In this document: positions 1 through 8,296 of the stretch, piece by piece
Layout of the letters: the number at the start of each line of letters is the position of its first letter
Position numbering within the stretch: position 1 is the stretch's first letter
DNA from: Deltaproteobacteria bacterium
Lineage (GTDB): Bacteria > Desulfobacterota > DSM-4660 > Desulfatiglandales > Desulfatiglandaceae
Assembly (NCBI GenBank): GCA_021737785.1
Contig: JAIPDI010000001.1
Span: forward strand, 232,353 to 296,352
Length of the DNA stretch: 64,000 bases
Direction: 5' to 3'
Program-made: the position numbers and the translations under genes
Notes under the pieces: generated by a model
The model's input: the letters and a program-made list of their open reading frames with translations, nothing else
Told to the model about the DNA's origin: nothing
Databases searched by the model: none

Positions 1-637
1 AGAGGATCGTGACGTCCAACTCATCCTGAATATCCTTGACCCAGAATATCAGGTCCTGCTTTTCTTCGGAATTCATGCCTGCCGAAGGCTCATCCAAGAG
101 GAGGAGCTGGGGTTCCAGGGCCAGGGCCCTCCCCAGTTCAATCAGCTTCTGCGTGCCGTAAGGGAGGCCTCCCACAAACTGGTTTCTGGCGGACTGGAGG
201 TCAAGAAGATCAATGATCTGCTCAACCCTTTCCCGGTGCGCGATTTCCTCCCGGGCGGCGCTGGAGCCCTTCCTGAAGAAGGTGGCACCGGTCCAGACAT
301 TGGTCTTCATATGGATATGCCGGCCCAGCATAAGGTTTTCCATGGTGGTCATTCGTGAAAACAGCTCGATATTCTGAAAGGTCCTGGCGATTCCCTTCCT
401 GGCGATCTGGTGGGGTTTGAGGCCGGTGATGTCTTCCCCCTTGAAGGTAATACTCCCGGAATCCGGTTTATAAAGGCCGCTGATGCAGTTGAAAATCGTG
501 GTCTTGCCCGCCCCGTTGGGGCCGATAATGGAGAAGATAGTGCCCTTCGCCACCCCGAAATTGACCTGGTCTACCGCCCTGAGTCCGCCAAAGCTGATAT
601 TGAGACTTTCCACTGAAAAGAAGTTGTGATCCGTCAT
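1..637 (-). CDS. livG: Branched-chain amino-acid ABC transporter ATP-binding protein LivG (partial, 3' end outside window)
   Basis: Cytoplasmic ATPase that powers uptake of leucine, isoleucine and valine (or related solutes) through the LivH/LivM channel. Reading the minus strand from an ATG at 637 gives MTDHNFFSVESLNISFGG, then Walker A GPNGAGKTT near residue 40, the Q-loop ARTFQNIELF, and a Walker B region LLLLDEPSAGMN before the window edge cuts the gene. The signature reads GGLPYGTQKLIELGRAL, the LivG-type variant of LSGGQ. An in-frame ATG at 652 is possible, but GGTGA lies just upstream of the 637 start. Third gene of a livM-livH-livG order; livF would be expected beyond base 1. Confidence 0.93.
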   Translation of the reverse strand, partial: MTDHNFFSVESLNISFGGLRAVDQVNFGVAKGTIFSIIGPNGAGKTTIFNCISGLYKPDSGSITFKGEDITGLKPHQIARKGIARTFQNIELFSRMTTMENLMLGRHIHMKTNVWTGATFFRKGSSAAREEIAHRERVEQIIDLLDLQSARNQFVGGLPYGTQKLIELGRALALEPQLLLLDEPSAGMNSEEKQDLIFWVKDIQDELDVTIL

Positions 638-774
638 ATTGTCACCGGTCATTGGTCAATTGCCATCGGTCTTCGGGATCTTCTCGCCCTGAATGGCGTT
701 CCTGGATTCATTTTTTTCCGGGCCCCTTGGTCTTGGCTGATCTTCCCCGCCCATTTCTCATCCTTAATTCTTCT

Positions 775-1647
775 TTACACCTTTCTCACATAGTGCCTGG
801 CAAAGAGTCCGCTGGGCTTGAAGCAGAGCACCAGCACAATAACCAGAAAGGCAACCACGGACTTGAATTCCAGAGAGACATATCCGCCGAAGAGGTTTTC
901 GAGAACCCCGAGGATGTATCCTCCCAGGGCGGCCCCGACCAGCGTGGTCATTCCGCCCAACACAGCGGCGGCAAAACCTTTCAAAAGCGGTTCAAGCATT
1001 AGATTGGGATCCAGGGTCGCAATAGGCGCCAGCATCATGCCGGCCACGGCCCCGATCATGGAACTCAAGGCCCAGGTCAGGGCCAGGATGCGATTGGTCC
1101 TTATGCCGTTAATCCGCGCGGCCATGGCATTCTGCTGGGTGGCCTTCATGGCAATGCCGACCTTGGTATATTTAAAAAAGAGAAAGAGGATAAACATCAG
1201 AAACAGGGTGATCAAAAGGGTCGCGATATTGAGATAACTGACCACTGCGGGGCCTATATTGACGATGTCGAAATCCGAGACCGGAAATGGAAAATTCATC
1301 TGTTCCGCACCCCATTTCCAGCTTGCCAGGCCATACAACACCATTTCGAACCCCAACGTGATCAGAATCAGGCTGAGGATATTGGGATCTTTGGCCCGTC
1401 GCAGAAAAACAAACTCCAGAAACATCCCCAGGGCCGCAGCAAAAGCAAGGGCGCCCGCAAAAGAAACGACAAAGGAATACCCATGGGTAACAAGCAGGGT
1501 ATGGGCCACAAAGGTCGAAATCATGGCCATTTCACCCTGACCGAAATTGGGCACTTCCGAGGTCTTGTAGATAATCACCATGGCGAGGGCGATCAGGGCG
1601 TACAGACTCCCAAAAGCAAGACCGCTGATGATGAGTTGTAAAAACAT
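775..1647 (-). CDS. livH: Branched-chain amino-acid ABC transporter permease LivH
   Basis: Integral membrane subunit (290 aa, normal for LivH) of the branched-chain amino-acid importer. The N-terminus MFLQLIISGLAFGSLYALIALAMVIIYKTSEVPNFGQGEMAM is the characteristic LivH start, with the helix followed by the N-F-G-Q-G-E motif. A further row of hydrophobic helices follows, plus the EAA-like coupling loop around RINGIRTNRILALTWALSSM. It lies between livM and livG on the same strand, but is separated from livM by 294 bp of repeat-bearing DNA, so it may have its own promoter or depend on readthrough. The substrate is inferred from the family only; aromatic or urea substrates are also known for this family. 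Confidence 0.93.
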   Translation of the reverse strand: MFLQLIISGLAFGSLYALIALAMVIIYKTSEVPNFGQGEMAMISTFVAHTLLVTHGYSFVVSFAGALAFAAALGMFLEFVFLRRAKDPNILSLILITLGFEMVLYGLASWKWGAEQMNFPFPVSDFDIVNIGPAVVSYLNIATLLITLFLMFILFLFFKYTKVGIAMKATQQNAMAARINGIRTNRILALTWALSSMIGAVAGMMLAPIATLDPNLMLEPLLKGFAAAVLGGMTTLVGAALGGYILGVLENLFGGYVSLEFKSVVAFLVIVLVLCFKPSGLFARHYVRKV

Positions 1648-1686
1648 GATGACAACCCCTGAGACGGAAAAAAGTGAGCAACATGC

Positions 1687-1768
1687 CTAAAGCGGATACC
1701 CGAAACCAATCCCACCCATGCGGGACTCACACAAAGCCACCAAGACACAGAGATTTTTTTGTCTAAAG
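1687..1768 (+). repeat. Dispersed ~82 bp repeat, copy 1 (livH-livM gap)
   Basis: The block begins CTAAAGCGGATACCCG, continues AACCAATCCC, GCGGGACTCACACA and a CACA/AGA-rich part, and ends in a T-run followed by GT and AAAG. The same order of words recurs in the same orientation at 48854-48935. Both copies are intergenic. The remainder of this 294 bp livM-livH gap (about 1860-1895) carries CTTCGCGTCCTTCGCGCC, a word type also seen in degenerate form near 31400. No gene is visible in the gap. Confidence 0.75.
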
Positions 1769-1941
1769 GCGATGATCGAATAACGATCTACCACCCGGCA
1801 GGGCTTGGTCTGTTCTGATCCTGAATCTTTCTTCCAGGATCAGAAAAGACCCATCAAGCCTTCTTCGCGTCCTTCGCGCCTTGGCGGTTCAACAAAACTT
1901 CTCCGCAAATTGTCCCGCAGGGCGGGATTGCAAACAAGATT

Positions 1942-2991
1942 CTAAAACGGCCAGGTCTTCCAGTAGATCTTGGTCCGTATCCAGAAGCCATACAGCCCCA
2001 GCGGTTCAAAAACCACCAGCAGAATAATAATGAGACCGAAAATAATGCTGGCGATATTGGGAAGCCCGGAAAGGTTCATCCATCGCTCTGAAAAAGATAT
2101 CAGGGCCGTTCCTAAGTACGGAAGTTCCTGGACCTTGTCCAGGACCAGGAGGAGCCAGGTCATGACCACCCCTCCCATGATAGAGCCGAAAATAGACCCG
2201 AGTCCCCCGACAATGACAAACGCCAGAAAATAGATGGAGAGAATGAAGTTAAAGGAGTTGGGGCTGATAAATCCGAGGAGGAATGCCATGAGCCCCCCGG
2301 CAACGCCGGTGTAAAATGCACTCACCGCAAAGGCCAGCGTTTTATAAAGGGTCAGGTTGACTCCCATGGTTTCCGCCGCGATGTCGCTGTCCCGAATAGC
2401 GATAAACGCCCGCCCGACCCTTGTTTTCATCAGGTTCCGGGCCGCCAGGATCAGTAAAAAAGCGACGGAGACGATCACGAAATAGAGTTGTCTGTCGGTC
2501 CCCATCACATAAGGCCCGAATGAGAGTTTGGGGGCCTCGAGCCCCATACGTCCGCCAAACACCTGCCACCGCCCGATCACCTGGGTAATGGCCATCCCAA
2601 AGCCCAGGGTGGCAATGGCCAGATATGGCCCTTCCAGTCGCAGGGCCGGCAATCCCAGAATAAAGCCGAAGAATGCCGCAATAAGGCCGCTCGAGATCAG
2701 GGCCAGCAGGAAAGGGAAATGGAGGTTCGTCATCAAGAGGACCGTACCATAGGCCCCTATGGCAAAGAATCCGGCATGGCCGAGGGATATCTGACCCGTA
2801 TATCCCACAAGGATGTTCAATCCTACGGTGACAATGACGTTGATGGCCATATAGTTGGCCATGTAGATATGATAGTTTCGGGCCACAAAGGGAAAGGTAA
2901 TAAGGGAAGCAATCAGCATGAGGAACCAGAACCAAAGGACCCTGCTGTCCAGAAGCTGAATATCCTCGTAGTAATCCCTTTTCATATCCAT
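1942..2991 (-). CDS. livM: Branched-chain amino-acid ABC transporter permease LivM
   Basis: Second membrane subunit (349 aa) of the branched-chain amino-acid importer. Diagnostic features are the GYTGQISLGHAGFFAIGAY segment near residue 65-80 and the cytoplasmic EAA-type loop MKTRVGRAFIAIRDSDIAAETMGVN, which contacts the ATPase. About nine to ten hydrophobic helices are visible. First gene of the liv set here and probably co-transcribed with livH and livG. ATG codons at 2991 and 2985 are both possible starts. No solute-binding protein gene (livK) lies in the window. Confidence 0.93.
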   Translation of the reverse strand: MDMKRDYYEDIQLLDSRVLWFWFLMLIASLITFPFVARNYHIYMANYMAINVIVTVGLNILVGYTGQISLGHAGFFAIGAYGTVLLMTNLHFPFLLALISSGLIAAFFGFILGLPALRLEGPYLAIATLGFGMAITQVIGRWQVFGGRMGLEAPKLSFGPYVMGTDRQLYFVIVSVAFLLILAARNLMKTRVGRAFIAIRDSDIAAETMGVNLTLYKTLAFAVSAFYTGVAGGLMAFLLGFISPNSFNFILSIYFLAFVIVGGLGSIFGSIMGGVVMTWLLLVLDKVQELPYLGTALISFSERWMNLSGLPNIASIIFGLIIILLVVFEPLGLYGFWIRTKIYWKTWPF

Positions 2992-3027
2992 AGGCTGGTT
3001 CTCCCCGCACTCAGAGAGCAGTTAAGA

Positions 3028-3402
3028 TCATTTCCCTGCAAACTTGTCAAGCACCTTTTTGTAATAGATCTCCGTCTCCTCCAGAAGGGGGGATCGATTT
3101 CTCATCACATTAAGCTGCATGATCTTGTAGTTGATTTTCTTGATCTGGCGGTATTTTTCCTTCTCATCCGGGATGCCCTCCAGTATATCCTCCATCTGCC
3201 TGATCTCTTTTTGGAGCTGAAGTTCCGGAGGGATGCAGTCCGCATTTTTCAGGATCTTATACACCAGGCGGAGGTCTTCGGGAATATGGCTGTCATCTTC
3301 CAGGTGAATGGGCTGGCCATGGCCGGGGAGGTTATCAAAGTCCCCCCTCTCCTGAGCCTCCTTGATCCGCCTTTCCACGATGTTTTGTAAGGCAAGCATC
3401 AT
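3028..3402 (-). CDS. DUF1992 (DnaJ-homologue subfamily C member 28 type) protein
   Basis: Small soluble protein (124 aa). The N-terminal half, with VERRIKEAQERGDFDNLPGHGQPI followed by LEDDSHIPEDLRLVYKILKNADCIPPEL, is the conserved core of the DUF1992 family, found in bacteria as stand-alone proteins and in eukaryotic DNAJC28. A basic, probably helical tail follows (QKEIRQMEDILEG...). No J-domain HPD motif is present, so a chaperone role is not supported. It sits 36 bp upstream of livM on the same strand. Function is unknown. Confidence 0.85.
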   Translation of the reverse strand: MMLALQNIVERRIKEAQERGDFDNLPGHGQPIHLEDDSHIPEDLRLVYKILKNADCIPPELQLQKEIRQMEDILEGIPDEKEKYRQIKKINYKIMQLNVMRNRSPLLEETEIYYKKVLDKFAGK

Positions 3403-3697
3403 AATATTTTAAAAATCCTTCATTTCTTAACCGGTTCATGAAACTATAAAAACCGGGGGTCCGATACATTGACTACAACTTTCATACATGACAAACAAGA
3501 TCATTTCAAGCGAAATGATATGGCAAACTCGAAATATCGCGCTTGACAAGCCAGGCCCTATTCGATATCTCCACAAATACGTGAGACGCAAGGGGGCCAT
3601 AGGCATCGGGCGCAAGGCGCAAGGAGGGGAGTGTGCGTTTTAAACCCGAAACTCCAAATTTGGGAATACCGGCATCCAGCAACAAGTAACCCGCATC

Positions 3698-4183
3698 ATG
3701 ATAGATCAAACAGATAAAAAGATCATCAGCGTCATTCAGGGCGATCTCCCCCTGCATGCCAAACCCTTTGCCGTATTGGCGGAAAAGATCGGGATGACGG
3801 AAAAGGCCTTTTTGAAAAGAATAAGGGACCTCAAAAAGGAGGGCATTATCCGGCGATTCGGGGCGACCCTCCGTCATCAGGAAGCGGGCTTCAACTCCAA
3901 TGCCATGATCGCCTGGTTGGCGCCTGATGAAAGGATAGACGAAATAGGAACCCTTTTTTCCCGGTCCCGAGAGGTATCCCATTGTTATCACAGGGCGCCT
4001 CAAAAAGATTGGCCTTACACTCTCTATACCATGGTTCACGGCAGGAACCGGGAAGCATGCCGCCGGATTGCGGAAAGGCTGTCGCAGTCTGCGGGAATGA
4101 GCGACTATCTCCTCCTTTTCAGTGAAAAGGAGTTCAAGAAAACCAGTATGGCGTATTTTTCGGAGAAAAGTCATGACCAATGA
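3698..4183 (+). CDS. ahbB: Siroheme decarboxylase subunit (AhbA/AhbB, Lrp/AsnC-like family)
   Basis: Predicted subunit of the enzyme that decarboxylates siroheme to didecarboxysiroheme in the alternative (siroheme-dependent) heme pathway of sulfate reducers and some archaea. At 161 aa it has an Lrp-type helix-turn-helix N-terminus (ID.TDKKIISVIQGDLPL, then AEKIGMTEKAFLKRIRDLKKEGIIRRFGATL) and a ferredoxin-like C-terminal half containing HCYHRAPQKDWPYTLYTMVHG, typical of Ahb/NirDLGH proteins rather than of transcription factors. It overlaps hemL by 11 nt, placing it in tetrapyrrole synthesis. The A versus B subunit call is tentative, because the two are homologous and the partner gene is not in the window. 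Confidence 0.8.
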   Translation: MIDQTDKKIISVIQGDLPLHAKPFAVLAEKIGMTEKAFLKRIRDLKKEGIIRRFGATLRHQEAGFNSNAMIAWLAPDERIDEIGTLFSRSREVSHCYHRAPQKDWPYTLYTMVHGRNREACRRIAERLSQSAGMSDYLLLFSEKEFKKTSMAYFSEKSHDQ

Positions 4184-5459
4184 ATCTGAAGCCCTCTTTG
4201 AAAGGGCCCGGAAAACCATTCCCGGAGGGGTCAACAGCCCGGTGAGGGCCGGTAAATCAGTGGACATGGATCCCCTCTTTATTGCCGAGGCCAAAGGGGC
4301 GATCATCCGGGATGTGGACGGAAATGAGTATATCGACTATGTCGGATCATGGGGGCCCATGATCCTGGGACATGCCCATCCCGAGGTGGTGGCTGCCATT
4401 CAGGAAAGACTCGGCCTGGGGACCAGCTATGGTGCGCCCACGGAGTTGGAGGTGATCATGGCGGAGGCCATTGTCCAGATGGTCCCCTCCATCGAGATGG
4501 TCCGGATGGTCAATTCCGGAACCGAGGCCGCCATGAGCGCCATTCGTCTTGCCAGGGGGGTCACGGGGAAAAAGATGATCGTCAAATTCGACGGCTGTTA
4601 TCACGGACACGCAGACAGTCTCCTGGTATCCGCAGGGTCGGGCGTGGCTACCCTCGGGATTCCCGGCAGCCCGGGCGTCCCGGAAGACCTGGTCAGGCAT
4701 ACCCTCTCCCTCCCCTTTAATGACATTCAGGCCCTCAACATGGCTTTTGACCGGTACGGTTCCGACATCGCCTGCATCATTGCCGAGCCTGTCCCCGGCA
4801 ACATGGGCGTGGTCATCCCGGATAAGGCCTTTCTGCAGAGGCTCAGGGACATCACAGAGGGCTCCGGCGCCCTTCTCATATTTGACGAGGTCATCAGCGG
4901 CTTCAGGGTCGCCCCGGGAGGCGCGCAGGAACTGTATGGCGTACTCCCCGATCTCACCTGCCTGGGCAAGATCATCGGGGGCGGCCTCCCTGTGGGGGCA
5001 TACGGGGGCAAACAGGAGATTATGCTCAATATGGCCCCTGAGGGGGATATCTATCAGGCCGGCACCCTGTCAGGAAACCCGTTGGCCATGGCCGCGGGAA
5101 TTGCCGCGCTCACCCTTCTCAGGCAGGAGGGTCTCTATCAACGGCTTGAAAAAATGGGGAATGCCCTGTTCTCAGGGCTTGAAACCCTGGCGGTGAATGA
5201 AGGGGTCCCGGTGACGGTCAATCGGATCGGCTCGATGGGCTCCCTCTTTTTTACAGATACACCGGTTTCGGATTTCAGGACGGCGAGCGCGAGCGATGCA
5301 GGACGGTTTAAACGATATTACAGGGCCATGCGCGAGCAGGGCATCTACCTGGCGCCGTCACCCTTTGAAGCCTGCTTTGTATCCGCGGCCCACACTGAAG
5401 AGATGATAGACAAGACACTGAATGCCGCCGAAAACGCCTTCAGGCAAATCTTGCGCTGA
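4173..5459 (+). CDS. hemL: Glutamate-1-semialdehyde 2,1-aminomutase
   Basis: PLP enzyme converting glutamate-1-semialdehyde to 5-aminolevulinate, the committed precursor of all tetrapyrroles in the C5 pathway. 428 aa, full length. Start chosen at ATG 4173 (MTNESEALFERARKTIPGG, the canonical beginning), preceded by GGAG. Visible motifs are GGVNSPVRAG, the VNSGTEA phosphate loop, YHGHADS, the DEV Asp-239 region and the PLP lysine K266 in LGKIIGGGLPVGAYGG. It overlaps the upstream siroheme-decarboxylase gene by 11 nt, suggesting translational coupling of the two ends of heme synthesis. Confidence 0.97.
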   Translation: MTNESEALFERARKTIPGGVNSPVRAGKSVDMDPLFIAEAKGAIIRDVDGNEYIDYVGSWGPMILGHAHPEVVAAIQERLGLGTSYGAPTELEVIMAEAIVQMVPSIEMVRMVNSGTEAAMSAIRLARGVTGKKMIVKFDGCYHGHADSLLVSAGSGVATLGIPGSPGVPEDLVRHTLSLPFNDIQALNMAFDRYGSDIACIIAEPVPGNMGVVIPDKAFLQRLRDITEGSGALLIFDEVISGFRVAPGGAQELYGVLPDLTCLGKIIGGGLPVGAYGGKQEIMLNMAPEGDIYQAGTLSGNPLAMAAGIAALTLLRQEGLYQRLEKMGNALFSGLETLAVNEGVPVTVNRIGSMGSLFFTDTPVSDFRTASASDAGRFKRYYRAMREQGIYLAPSPFEACFVSAAHTEEMIDKTLNAAENAFRQILR

Positions 5460-5552
5460 GCCGACAAAAACCTGTTGACTTTGCCGGAAAACCTGTGATA
5501 CGAACGGCTCGTATCTGGTTCGCCGTGCTCACGGTCCCTGGAGGTGACCCGA

Positions 5553-5771
5553 ATGGATAAAGACTTGAAAAAAACCTTCAAGGACCTGGGGTATATCAGC
5601 ACGGTCGGCATGACCATGGCCTTTTCCATCGCCTTGGGGGCGTTGTTCGGCTATTATTTGGATAAGTGGCTGGGGACAAAGCCGTGGTTATTTTTCCTTT
5701 TTTTAGGATTCGGCATCGCCGCGGCGTTCAGGAACCTTTATATCCTGTACAAAAAGGCAAAGGACCTATGA
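5553..5771 (+). CDS. AtpZ/AtpI-family F0 accessory membrane protein
   Basis: Small membrane protein (72 aa) with two helices: MDKDLKKTFKDLGYIS, then a helix from about residue 15, the GYYLDKWLGTKPW loop, and a second helix ending in a basic YKKAKDL tail. This is the AtpZ/AtpI family, encoded at the head of ATP synthase operons and associated with F0 assembly or Mg/Ca passage. A GTG at 5544 is in frame, but GGAGGTGA (5540-5547) is correctly placed for ATG 5553, which decides the start. The stop overlaps the next start (ATGA). Confidence 0.85.
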   Translation: MDKDLKKTFKDLGYISTVGMTMAFSIALGALFGYYLDKWLGTKPWLFFLFLGFGIAAAFRNLYILYKKAKDL

Positions 5772-6160
5772 GGGACAGAGAACCGCTGATTAAGCACATC
5801 CGAACCAACAACTGGATCATCCTCTTGATCGTAGGATCGCTGAGTTCTGTCTTTATGAGCGCCTCATTTACCCTGGGGGTGATCATAGGGGGTCTTATGG
5901 TCATTGCCAACTTCAGCGTGCTGCAGCATACCATTCGCTATGCCTTCTCCGATCTGGGGGCATTCCAGGGAAGAAAGCTGGGTCTCATTGCAAAGTCATA
6001 TTTAAGGCTTGCCTTTATGGGCCTTATTATTTATATGGTGATCACCAAAGGGTGGGTACATCCTCTAGGTTTGACCATCGGGCTGTCGGTCGTCATATTC
6101 AGCATCGTTGGATTTGGAATCCGTTCGGTCTGGAAAACATCATCGCGGGAGGCAATATAG
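5768..6160 (+). CDS. atpI: ATP synthase subunit I (AtpI family)
   Basis: Four-helix membrane protein (130 aa) of the ATP_synt_I family, which assists assembly of the c-ring. It starts MRDREPLIKHIRTNNWIILLIVGSLS and shows hydrophobic segments near residues 15-35, 38-58, 73-92 and 98-118. It overlaps the upstream AtpZ-like gene by 4 nt and is followed 4 nt later by atpB, so all three are one transcript. Longer in-frame starts upstream lie inside the previous gene and are rejected. Confidence 0.85.
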   Translation: MRDREPLIKHIRTNNWIILLIVGSLSSVFMSASFTLGVIIGGLMVIANFSVLQHTIRYAFSDLGAFQGRKLGLIAKSYLRLAFMGLIIYMVITKGWVHPLGLTIGLSVVIFSIVGFGIRSVWKTSSREAI

Positions 6161-6164
6161 GACT

Positions 6165-6851
6165 ATGGATCATCCAATTTTCTTCATTGATGCCATCTTA
6201 TCGGCCATGGGAGTTGCGCATGCTGCTGCGTATACACATGTCACCTATACATGGTTGGTGATGCTCATTCTGATCGTGAGTGCCCTTTTCCTTGCGAAAA
6301 AAATCAAGCTCGTCCCTGAAGGCAGACAGAATTTTTTTGAGGTTGTAATTGACGGTCTTGAAAAGTTCATGGTGGATATCACCGGGCCTGAAGGGAGATT
6401 CTTTTTCCCCTTTGTCGCCACCCTCTTTCTCTTTATTTTCGTCTCAAATCTCATCGGCCTCGTGCCAGGCTGCTTTTCACCCACAGCCAATCTGAATACC
6501 ACGCTGGCCATGGCGCTTTGCACTTTCGTGCTCACCCATATCATCGGGATCAAGTTCCACGGTGCCAAATATATCAAGCACTTTTTGGGCCCTGTATGGT
6601 GGTTGGCCCCTTTGATGTTCCCCATTGAATTAATAGGTCATTTTGCCAGGATCATGTCCCTGAGCGTTCGACTCTTCGGGAACATCTTCGGCAAAGAGAT
6701 GGTGCTTGCAATCCTGTTCGGGCTGGCAGGTCTCTATCTTGCGCCCCTGCCGATCCTTTTCCTCGGGATATTGGTGTGCTTTATCCAGGCGCTTGTCTTT
6801 ATGCTTCTGTCCATCATGTATTTTGTCGGCGCAATGGAGCATGCACATTAG
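6165..6851 (+). CDS. atpB: ATP synthase F0 subunit a
   Basis: Membrane stator subunit forming the two proton half-channels of the F0 motor (228 aa). The essential arginine is R169 in SLSVRLFGNIFGKEM; other conserved segments are FPFVATLFLFIFVSNLIGLVPG and LGPVWWLAPLMFPIELIGHFAR. ATG 6165 starts just after the subunit I stop, with GGGAGG upstream; the longer reading frame to 6108 overlaps subunit I and is unlikely. The F1 genes and b subunits are not nearby, so F0 and F1 operons are split, as is usual in Desulfobacterota. Confidence 0.96.
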   Translation: MDHPIFFIDAILSAMGVAHAAAYTHVTYTWLVMLILIVSALFLAKKIKLVPEGRQNFFEVVIDGLEKFMVDITGPEGRFFFPFVATLFLFIFVSNLIGLVPGCFSPTANLNTTLAMALCTFVLTHIIGIKFHGAKYIKHFLGPVWWLAPLMFPIELIGHFARIMSLSVRLFGNIFGKEMVLAILFGLAGLYLAPLPILFLGILVCFIQALVFMLLSIMYFVGAMEHAH

Positions 6852-7001
6852 GCGAATTCAGGGATTCAGGAATTAAGGAATTGGGTAATTGGGTAATTGG
6901 AAATCAAGGAATTCCGTCCAATTCGTAATCCCCAAATTTCGTTTCGTTTTTTAATCTTCGGAAGAAGGCCACAAACATAATTTTTGGGAAAGGAGGTCCA
7001 C

Positions 7002-7382
7002 ATGTCTAAGAGAACTTTAGTTGGCGTTTTGACACCGGTGTTTCTCCTCGGGATAGCCTCATTGGCCTTTGGCCAGGAAGACGCTGCAGCCAAGGCCGCA
7101 GGGTTATGGGTATATTTCGGAATCGCCATTGCCTGCGGAATCGGCATCGGAATGGCTTCTCTGGGTACCGGTCTCGGCATGGGCAATGCCATTAACGCCG
7201 CCCTGCAGGGAACAGCCAGGAATCCGGAAGCAGGAGGAAAGATCATGACGACCATGATTATCGGTCTGGCACTGATCGAGTCCCTCTGTATTTATGCCCT
7301 GGTTATCTGTTTTATTCTTGTATTCAAGATCCCGGACCTGGGTGGCATGCACGAACTCATCGTAAAATCCTTCGGCGCTTAA
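7002..7382 (+). CDS. atpE: ATP synthase F0 subunit c (with N-terminal signal sequence)
   Basis: Rotor-ring proteolipid, 126 aa and longer than the usual ~80 aa because of an N-terminal signal-like segment (LVGVLTPVFLLGIASLAFGQ). The ion-binding glutamate is E93 in ALIESLCIYAL on helix 2; the polar loop is ARNPEAGG. At the helix-1 position where Na+-type c subunits carry Gln, this protein has M60 (in GLGMGN), so proton coupling is inferred. The start is fixed by a strong AAAGGAGGT before ATG 7002. A 150 bp AT-rich spacer with slipped GGGTAATT words separates it from atpB; a terminator follows. Confidence 0.96.
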   Translation: MSKRTLVGVLTPVFLLGIASLAFGQEDAAAKAAGLWVYFGIAIACGIGIGMASLGTGLGMGNAINAALQGTARNPEAGGKIMTTMIIGLALIESLCIYALVICFILVFKIPDLGGMHELIVKSFGA

Positions 7383-7399
7383 CAAACCTTCAAACCAAA

Positions 7400-7428
7400 A
7401 AAGAGGGCCTCATGGAGGTCCTCTTTTT
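7400..7428 (+). terminator. Rho-independent terminator after atpE
   Basis: AAGAGGGCCTC and GAGGTCCTCTT form a stem with an ATG loop (one G-U pair), followed directly by a T-run, 18 nt after the atpE stop. It closes the F0 operon. Confidence 0.85.
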
Positions 7429-7438
7429 AACGCAACTC

Positions 7439-7456
7439 ATGTGCATTATTTCACAA
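7439..7456 (+). promoter_or_regulatory. Candidate Rex operator upstream of rex
   Basis: ATGTGCATTATTTCACAA matches the Rex consensus TTGTGAA-N4-TTCACAA at 12 of the 14 defined positions, with the exact spacing of 4. It lies between the atpE terminator and rex, 119 bp before the rex start, so autoregulation by the NADH/NAD+ ratio is the simplest reading. Confidence 0.65.
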
Positions 7457-7574
7457 AAGAGGCGCTTCGCAATAATGTCCTTGTCCATATCGAATTATCC
7501 CAGCCATACAGACGGGATTCATATTCAAAGCCTTCATCTATACTCAGTTTAAGGGCGTTGTCTTAGATAAACCG

Positions 7575-8225
7575 ATGACAAAGGAATCCAAAATACCCAA
7601 TCCCACGATTGAGAGACTCGCCCTTTATTCAAGACCTCTCGAGGCCTTTGTGAAGGGCGATATGTTGATCGTTTCATCAGATAAGCTCGCCGAGCTGTGC
7701 GGGGTCAATCCTGCCCAAGTCAGAAAGGACCTGGCCTACTTCGGTGAATTCGGCGTCCGCGGAGTGGGTTATGAAGCCCATGACCTGTTGAGGGAAATCA
7801 AACGGATATTGGGAACAGACAGAAAATGGTCCCTTTGTATCGTTGGCATGGGGAACCTAGGGATAAGCCTGGTTGAAGACGACAACTTCAGGAAAAGAGG
7901 CTACCGGTTTGCCGCGGCCTTTGATCTAGACCCCAGAAAAGCAGGCAAAAGTCTCCCCTGTGGCCTGACTATCCAGCCGGCGGGCAACATACCGGAACAG
8001 GTCCGGGCACTGGGTATTGACTTAGGCATCATTACCACCCCCGCCCGTGAGGCGCAACGGGCAGCGGAACTTCTCCTTAAAGCGGATATTAAAGGGATTC
8101 TTAATTTTTCCGCCATCCAGGTGAGAACGCCCGAGTGCTGCATCGTTGAAAATGTCGACCTCTCCGTCAAGCTCGAGAATCTTGTTTACCATCTGGAAAC
8201 GCTCTTTAAGAAAAAAGTGGGGTAA
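7575..8225 (+). CDS. rex: Redox-sensing transcriptional repressor Rex
   Basis: DNA-binding repressor (216 aa) that senses the NADH/NAD+ ratio. Residues 1-75 form a winged-helix domain (PTIERLALYSRPLEAF, then VSSDKLAELCGVNPAQVRKDLAYFGEFGVRGVGY, the signature Rex recognition region). Residues 86-200 form a Rossmann domain with the dinucleotide loop G91-M-G93-N-L-G96, and the C-terminus has the domain-swap helix (YHLETLFKKK). Monocistronic in appearance, with a candidate operator upstream. Plausible targets, from the family in sulfate reducers, are energy-metabolism genes including ATP synthase. Confidence 0.96.
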   Translation: MTKESKIPNPTIERLALYSRPLEAFVKGDMLIVSSDKLAELCGVNPAQVRKDLAYFGEFGVRGVGYEAHDLLREIKRILGTDRKWSLCIVGMGNLGISLVEDDNFRKRGYRFAAAFDLDPRKAGKSLPCGLTIQPAGNIPEQVRALGIDLGIITTPAREAQRAAELLLKADIKGILNFSAIQVRTPECCIVENVDLSVKLENLVYHLETLFKKKVG

Positions 8226-8296
8226 GGTTTCATCAACACCGGGCACATTCCCGTGGCCTTTTGTGAGACAGCTGCTTTCGCCTATTCGGCTCCAGC

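Noticed and set aside
2342..3010. Minus-strand reading frame of 222 codons overlapping livM in another frame
   Set aside because: Proline/glycine-rich shadow of livM; livM itself has clear motifs and length.
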